From: an uncultured Planctomycetia bacterium
Lineage (GTDB): Bacteria; Planctomycetota; UBA1135; GCA-002686595
Direction of reading: 5' to 3'
Length of the DNA stretch: 19,456 nt
NCBI GenBank assembly: GCA_937952135.1
Contig: CALFYL010000372.1
Span: forward strand, 1 to 19,456
Numbering within the stretch: the first letter of the stretch is position 1; each line of letters starts with the position of its first letter. Below the pieces are notes generated by a model. It worked only from the letters and a program-made list of their open reading frames with translations, did not search any database and had not been told where the DNA came from. Below are positions 15,989 to 19,456 of the stretch, piece after piece. Made by a program: the position numbers and the translations under genes.

Positions 15989-16583
15989 CTCGGAGGGGCG
16001 AGCGCAGGCGGGGCGAGCGCGATCGGGGCGAGCGGGGAACGGGGCGCGGCGCGACGGCTTCATCGGCTCGCGGGCCGAGCCGGTTGGAGGGCGCGGAGGG
16101 TCGAAAGGGAGGCGCTTCGAGGCGTGCGTCGCGCGGCGGAAACACGGAGCGGGCGCCAGGTCGGTGGGAAGGCCGAGCAGGGCTCGCGGCGGCGGCGTCC
16201 GATCGCCCACGCGGGGGATCTCGCGCGGCACGCCGGCTCGCCGCAGACGATATCCGCCCGCGGCGCCGGCCTCCAAGCGCGGCGGCGGCAGCGAAGAAAC
16301 TTCGCGGCCGGCCGCGCGCGAGGCTGCCGCACAGGCGCGGACCTGACGGCTCGGTCATGCCGCGCCCGCCTCCGCGGCCGGATGTCGGGCGCTGCCCCTC
16401 GAAGTCGGTCTCGCGGCGCGCTTCACTAGCGCACGCGGATCCGGCGCCGCGCCGGCCGAAAAAGGCAACCCGCACGCCGCCGCCACCGCGCAAGCTCGCC
16501 CCGCATGCCCGCCTCGCACCTCCCCCGCCGCACTCCGTCGCTCGAACGCCCCCTCGAGCCGCGCACCCGCGCCTGACCCCAGC
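15989..16583. other. Divergent intergenic region between PKS and asnB
   Basis: These 595 bp separate the PKS start (-) from the AsnB start (+) and must carry promoters for both transcripts. The PKS frame stays open upstream to 16276, with in-frame ATGs at 16063 and 16276, but the translation is low-complexity Arg/Pro/Ala without family motifs. It is treated as non-coding. A 15-bp tandem repeat lies next to the PKS start. No convincing -35/-10 pair, terminator or small RNA was recognised. A small gene cannot be ruled out. Confidence 0.6.
15995..16046. repeat. 15-bp tandem repeat adjoining the PKS start codon
   Basis: GGGGCGAGCG recurs at 15995, 16010 and 16025, exactly 15 bp apart, with a degenerate GGGGCG at 16041. 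On the PKS strand it reads as repeated CGCTCGCCCC ending 6 nt before the ATG at 15988. If translated from the alternative start 16063 it gives a 5-residue periodic ARPxx stretch. It may be a chance microduplication, a regulator-binding array or a slippery length-variable leader. Confidence 0.55.
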
Positions 16584-18509
16584 ATGTGCGGAATCGCTGG
16601 AGCGATCGGACGCGTCGACGAACGCGTCGTCCAAGCCGTCGAGCGCGCGTCGAGCGCGCTCGCGCACCGCGGCCCCGACGGCGCCGGCGTCTGGAGTTCG
16701 AGCGCGAGCCCGGTCGAGCCGCGCGCGCACTTCGCGCACCGCCGCCTCGCCATCATCGACCTGTCCGCGGACGCCGCGCAGCCGATGCGCGAGGAGCCCA
16801 GCGGGAACGTGCTGTGCTTCAACGGCGAGATCTACAACTACCGCGAGCTGCGCGCGGAGCTCGAGCGCGACGGCGCGCCGTTCCGCACCCGATCGGACAC
16901 CGAGGTTCTGTTGCGCGCGTACTCGCGCTGGGGTGTCGAGTGCCTCAAGCGTCTGCGCGGCATGTTCGCGATCGCGCTGTACGACGCGCGGCAGCGCTGC
17001 GTGCTGCTCGCGCGCGATCGGCTCGGCGAGAAGCCGCTGTACTACGCGCCGACGAGCGGCGGCGACGCGCTGCTGTTCGCATCCGAGGTGCGCGCGCTGC
17101 TCGCGACGGAGCGGGTCGAGCGCCGCGTGTCGCCGGACGCCCTCGCGACGTACCTGTGGAGCGGCTATGTGTACGGCCCGCAGAGCATCGTCGAAGGCGT
17201 TCGCGAGCTTCCGGCGGGGACCTTCGCCGTGGTCGACCTCGCGCGGCCGCGCGTCGAGCCGCGGCGCTTCTGGTCGCTGCCGAGCTCCGGAGCGAAGAAG
17301 CTGGCGCGCGAGGAATTGTCGGCCAAACTCGAAGAATCGGTGCGTTCGCAGCTCGTGAGCGACGTTCCGCTGGGCGTGTTCCTCTCGGGCGGCATCGACT
17401 CGAGCGCCGTGGCGAACCTCGCCGTGCGCGCCGGGCAAGGCCGCGTGCGGACGTTCAACATCGCCTTCGATGTCGCGCAGTTCGACGAGTCGCCGCACGC
17501 GCGTGCGGTCGCCAAGGCGCTCGGGACGGAACACTCGGAGCTTCGCGTCAGCGGCGAGAAGTTCCTCGCGTCGATCGAGACGGCGCTGCGCGCGCTCGAC
17601 CAGCCCACCTTCGACGGAGTGAACAGCTACGTGGTGAGCCGCGCGGTGCGCGACGCCGGCGTCGTGGTCGCGCTGTCCGGCGCCGGCGGCGACGAGCTCT
17701 TCGGCGGCTACGCGAGCTACCGGCAAGTGCCTCGCGGCCGCAAGCTCGGTCGCAAGCTCGCGCACGTGCCGCGCGCGGTGCGAAGCGGCGCCGCGAAGGC
17801 GTTCAACGCGGCGCGCGGAGGATCGGCGAGCGGTTTCAAGCCCCAGACGCGCTGGGGCAAGCTCGGCGACGCGCTCGACACGGACGGCGAGCTCGTGCCG
17901 CTCTACCAGGTCGCGTACGCCCTGTTTTCGCGGGATTTCCAGCGGGAATTGCGCCCCGCGATCGAGCGCGCCGACGTGCGCTGGGGCCTGCCGAACGCGC
18001 GCCGCGCCGAGCTCGACGCGCTCTGCGAGGGTGCGGAGGACTTGCACGCGGTGAGCCTGCTCGAGCTGAGCGGCTTCCTCGGCGAGCGCCTGCTCCGCGA
18101 CACGGACGCGGCCGGCATGGCGGCCTCGATCGAAGTGCGTTTGCCGCTGCTCGACTTCGAGCTGGTCGAGCTCGTTGCAAGCTACGAGTCGGAAGCGCGC
18201 TTCCGACCGCTCGGCCGCAAGCAGGCCTTGCGCGACGCCGGGCTCGTCGGGCTCGATCCGGCGCTGTTCGAGCGCCCGAAGTCCGGCTTCGAGATGCCCT
18301 TCGACCGCTGGTGCCGCAACGAGCTCGCCGGATCGATCGACGCCGTGCTCTCCGACGCCGCCGCGTGCTCGGCCGCCGGCCTCGAGCCCGCCGCCGTCGC
18401 CAAGTTGTGGCGCGCCTTCAGGGACGGCGCTCCCGGTCTGTATTGGTCGCGCGTGTGGGCGCTTTTCGCGCTCGTTTCGTGGTGCCGCGAGCACAAGGTG
18501 AGCGTGTGA
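16584..18509 (+). CDS. asnB: Glutamine-dependent asparagine synthetase-like amidotransferase (AsnB family)
   Basis: This 641-residue cytoplasmic enzyme is of usual family length. Cys2 (MCGIAGAIG) becomes the N-terminal nucleophile of the class II glutaminase domain (1-210), with HRGPDG at 28-33, RRLAIIDLS at 53-61 and FNGEIYNYREL at 79-89. The C-terminal synthetase domain (about 240-600) has the ATP pyrophosphatase loop SGGIDSS at 268-274, LDQPTFDGVNSY at 338-349 and SGAGGDELFGGY at 365-376. It adenylates a carboxylate and amidates it with ammonia from glutamine. In polysaccharide and secondary-metabolite loci such paralogues often act on a sugar acid or other acid rather than on aspartate. 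Here a uronic acid or the PKS acid are candidates, which is inference. ATG 16584 is fixed by the required Cys2; no Shine-Dalgarno is evident. The stop overlaps the next gene (GTGA). Confidence 0.93.
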   Translation: MCGIAGAIGRVDERVVQAVERASSALAHRGPDGAGVWSSSASPVEPRAHFAHRRLAIIDLSADAAQPMREEPSGNVLCFNGEIYNYRELRAELERDGAPFRTRSDTEVLLRAYSRWGVECLKRLRGMFAIALYDARQRCVLLARDRLGEKPLYYAPTSGGDALLFASEVRALLATERVERRVSPDALATYLWSGYVYGPQSIVEGVRELPAGTFAVVDLARPRVEPRRFWSLPSSGAKKLAREELSAKLEESVRSQLVSDVPLGVFLSGGIDSSAVANLAVRAGQGRVRTFNIAFDVAQFDESPHARAVAKALGTEHSELRVSGEKFLASIETALRALDQPTFDGVNSYVVSRAVRDAGVVVALSGAGGDELFGGYASYRQVPRGRKLGRKLAHVPRAVRSGAAKAFNAARGGSASGFKPQTRWGKLGDALDTDGELVPLYQVAYALFSRDFQRELRPAIERADVRWGLPNARRAELDALCEGAEDLHAVSLLELSGFLGERLLRDTDAAGMAASIEVRLPLLDFELVELVASYESEARFRPLGRKQALRDAGLVGLDPALFERPKSGFEMPFDRWCRNELAGSIDAVLSDAAACSAAGLEPAAVAKLWRAFRDGAPGLYWSRVWALFALVSWCREHKVSV

Positions 18510-19456
18510 GCAACGCCGCGAACGCACCCACGCTCTTGATCGTCACGCCGTGCCGCGACGAAGCCGCGTACGCGCGCCGCACGCTCGACAGCATGGTCGC
18601 GCAGACGCTGCGGCCGACGCGCTGGGTGATCGTCGACGACGGATCGAGCGACGAGACGCCGGCGCTGCTCGCGGAGTACGCGGCGAAGCACCCGTGGATC
18701 CAGGTGCTGCGCCGCGAGGACCGCGGTCGGCGGAGCGTCGGCCCCGGAGTGATCGACGCGTTCTACGCCGGCTACGACGCTTCGCATCCCGAGCGCTACG
18801 AGTTCCTCTGCAAGCTCGACCTCGACCTCGAGTTGCCGCCGCGCTACTTCGAGCTGTTGATCTCCCGCATGCGCGCCGAGCCGCGCCTCGGCACGTGCAG
18901 CGGAAAGCCCTACTTCACGGCCCGCGGAAAGCTCGTCAGCGAAGGCTGCGGCGACGAGATGAGCGTCGGCATGACGAAGCTCTACCGGCGCACGTGCTTC
19001 GAGCAGATCGGCGGCTTCGAGCGCGAGGTCATGTGGGACGGCATCGACTGCCACCGCTGCCGCCACCTCGGCTGGATCGCCTGCAGTTGGGACGATCCCG
19101 AGCTGCGCTTCGAACACCTGCGGCCGATGGGCTCGAGCCACAAGGGTATCCTGACCGGCCGCATGCGCCACGGCGCCGGGCAGTACTTCATGGGCACGGG
19201 TCTCCCGTTCATGGCCGCGAGCGCGCTCTTCCGCATGTCGCACCGGCCGTTCGTGATCGGCGGCGCGACGATGCTGTGGGGTTGGATCGACGCCTGGCTG
19301 CGCGGCGCGAAGCAGCTCGACGACCGCGAGCTCGTGAACTTCATCCAACGCTTCCAGATGCGCAGCCTCGCCGTCGGCAAACGCCGCGCGACGCGCGAGC
19401 TCGACGCCGAGCGCGCGGCCCTGTGGGACCCGCTGCGGGCGCCGCGAGAGCGATGA
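18506..19456 (+). CDS. GT2 family glycosyltransferase coupled to asnB
   Basis: This 316-residue GT-A glycosyltransferase begins APTLLIVTPCRDEAAYARRTLDSM, with WVIVDDGSSDETP at 40-52 for nucleotide binding and KLDLDLELP at 103-111 supplying the DxD metal site. Asp178 and Asp181 in MWDGIDCHRCRHLGW are candidates for the acceptor/catalytic site, followed by FEHLRPMG at 202-209. The C-terminal part, GRMRHGAGQYFMG then FMAASALFRM and IGGATMLWGWIDAWL, is unlike the two WbbL-like enzymes here and suggests membrane association. GTG 18506 overlaps the asnB stop (GTGA, 18506-18509), with AAGG 7 nt upstream, so it is co-translated with asnB. The gene ends at the last base of the window; the final ATGA may be the coupled start of a following gene. 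Sugar specificity is unknown. Confidence 0.9.
   Translation: MSNAANAPTLLIVTPCRDEAAYARRTLDSMVAQTLRPTRWVIVDDGSSDETPALLAEYAAKHPWIQVLRREDRGRRSVGPGVIDAFYAGYDASHPERYEFLCKLDLDLELPPRYFELLISRMRAEPRLGTCSGKPYFTARGKLVSEGCGDEMSVGMTKLYRRTCFEQIGGFEREVMWDGIDCHRCRHLGWIACSWDDPELRFEHLRPMGSSHKGILTGRMRHGAGQYFMGTGLPFMAASALFRMSHRPFVIGGATMLWGWIDAWLRGAKQLDDRELVNFIQRFQMRSLAVGKRRATRELDAERAALWDPLRAPRER

Noticed and set aside
15989..16276. N-terminal extension of the PKS by up to 96 residues
   Set aside because: The extension is Arg/Pro/Ala low complexity without a docking-domain pattern, and the KS fold starts right after ATG 15988. The shorter ATG 16063 option is kept as an alternative.
16450..16470. GGCC-GAAAAA-GGC as a hairpin terminator or promoter element in the PKS/asnB gap
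   Set aside because: The stem is only 3 bp and no T-tract or matching promoter element is nearby.
12963..18527. 1854-codon open frame on the minus strand spanning the asnB gene, the intergenic region and part of the PKS gene
   Set aside because: It is antisense to asnB and out of frame with the PKS. Its translation is Arg/Ala-rich low complexity without family motifs, as expected for shadow frames at about 70% GC.
1..19456. CRISPR arrays, tRNA/rRNA genes, insertion sequences or integration sites
   Set aside because: No regularly spaced direct repeats of CRISPR length, no transposase or integrase reading frames, and no tRNA-like or rRNA-like sequence were recognised on either strand.

Overview
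The window is a very GC-rich stretch (about 70% by eye) of bacterial chromosome with nine protein genes, all complete. Coding density is high, GTG and TTG starts are used, and several neighbours are coupled by 4-nt ATGA or GTGA overlaps. No tRNA, rRNA, CRISPR array, insertion sequence or phage gene was seen. The left-hand exported beta-helix protein, with its BACON/Ig-like N-terminal part and a C-terminal block ending in ARYTAEAVNAFVRAGF, reminds me of proteins common in Planctomycetota. A high-GC planctomycete-like bacterium is therefore my best guess. A myxobacterium-like or other high-GC Gram-negative is possible; this is weak inference.

Layout, left to right. (1) 132-2132 (+): secreted right-handed beta-helix protein behind a perfect 11-bp hairpin. 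(2) 2163-3128 (-): GT2 glycosyltransferase, convergent with gene 1. (3) 3302-7135 (+): a three-gene operon of metallo-beta-lactamase-fold protein, Wzx-like flippase and WbbL-like GT2. A 17-codon mini-ORF bridges the first two, and an ATGA overlap joins the last two. (4) 15988-7091 (-): a second operon read right to left, made of a 2128-residue type I polyketide synthase (PKS), a membrane-anchored GT2 and an O-antigen-polymerase/ligase-like membrane protein. Its last 45 nt overlap the end of the (+) operon. (5) A divergent gap of about 595 bp (15989-16583). (6) 16584-19456 (+): AsnB-type amidotransferase coupled by GTGA to another GT2. The window ends on ATGA, which may start a further coupled gene.

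Taken together this is a surface-polysaccharide or glycolipid locus: four glycosyltransferases, a flippase, a Wzy/WaaL-like protein and an AsnB-like amide-forming enzyme. A complete single-module PKS with its own thioesterase is built into it. My inference is that the locus makes a glycan or glycolipid carrying a short polyketide or fatty-acyl group, and that the PKS releases the acid from its thioesterase.

The most unusual feature is the PKS architecture. The ketoreductase (KR) precedes the dehydratase (DH), and what looks like the C-terminal tail of the KR lies after the DH. The DH therefore seems to be inserted into the KR. Confident promoters could not be called in this GC-rich DNA.
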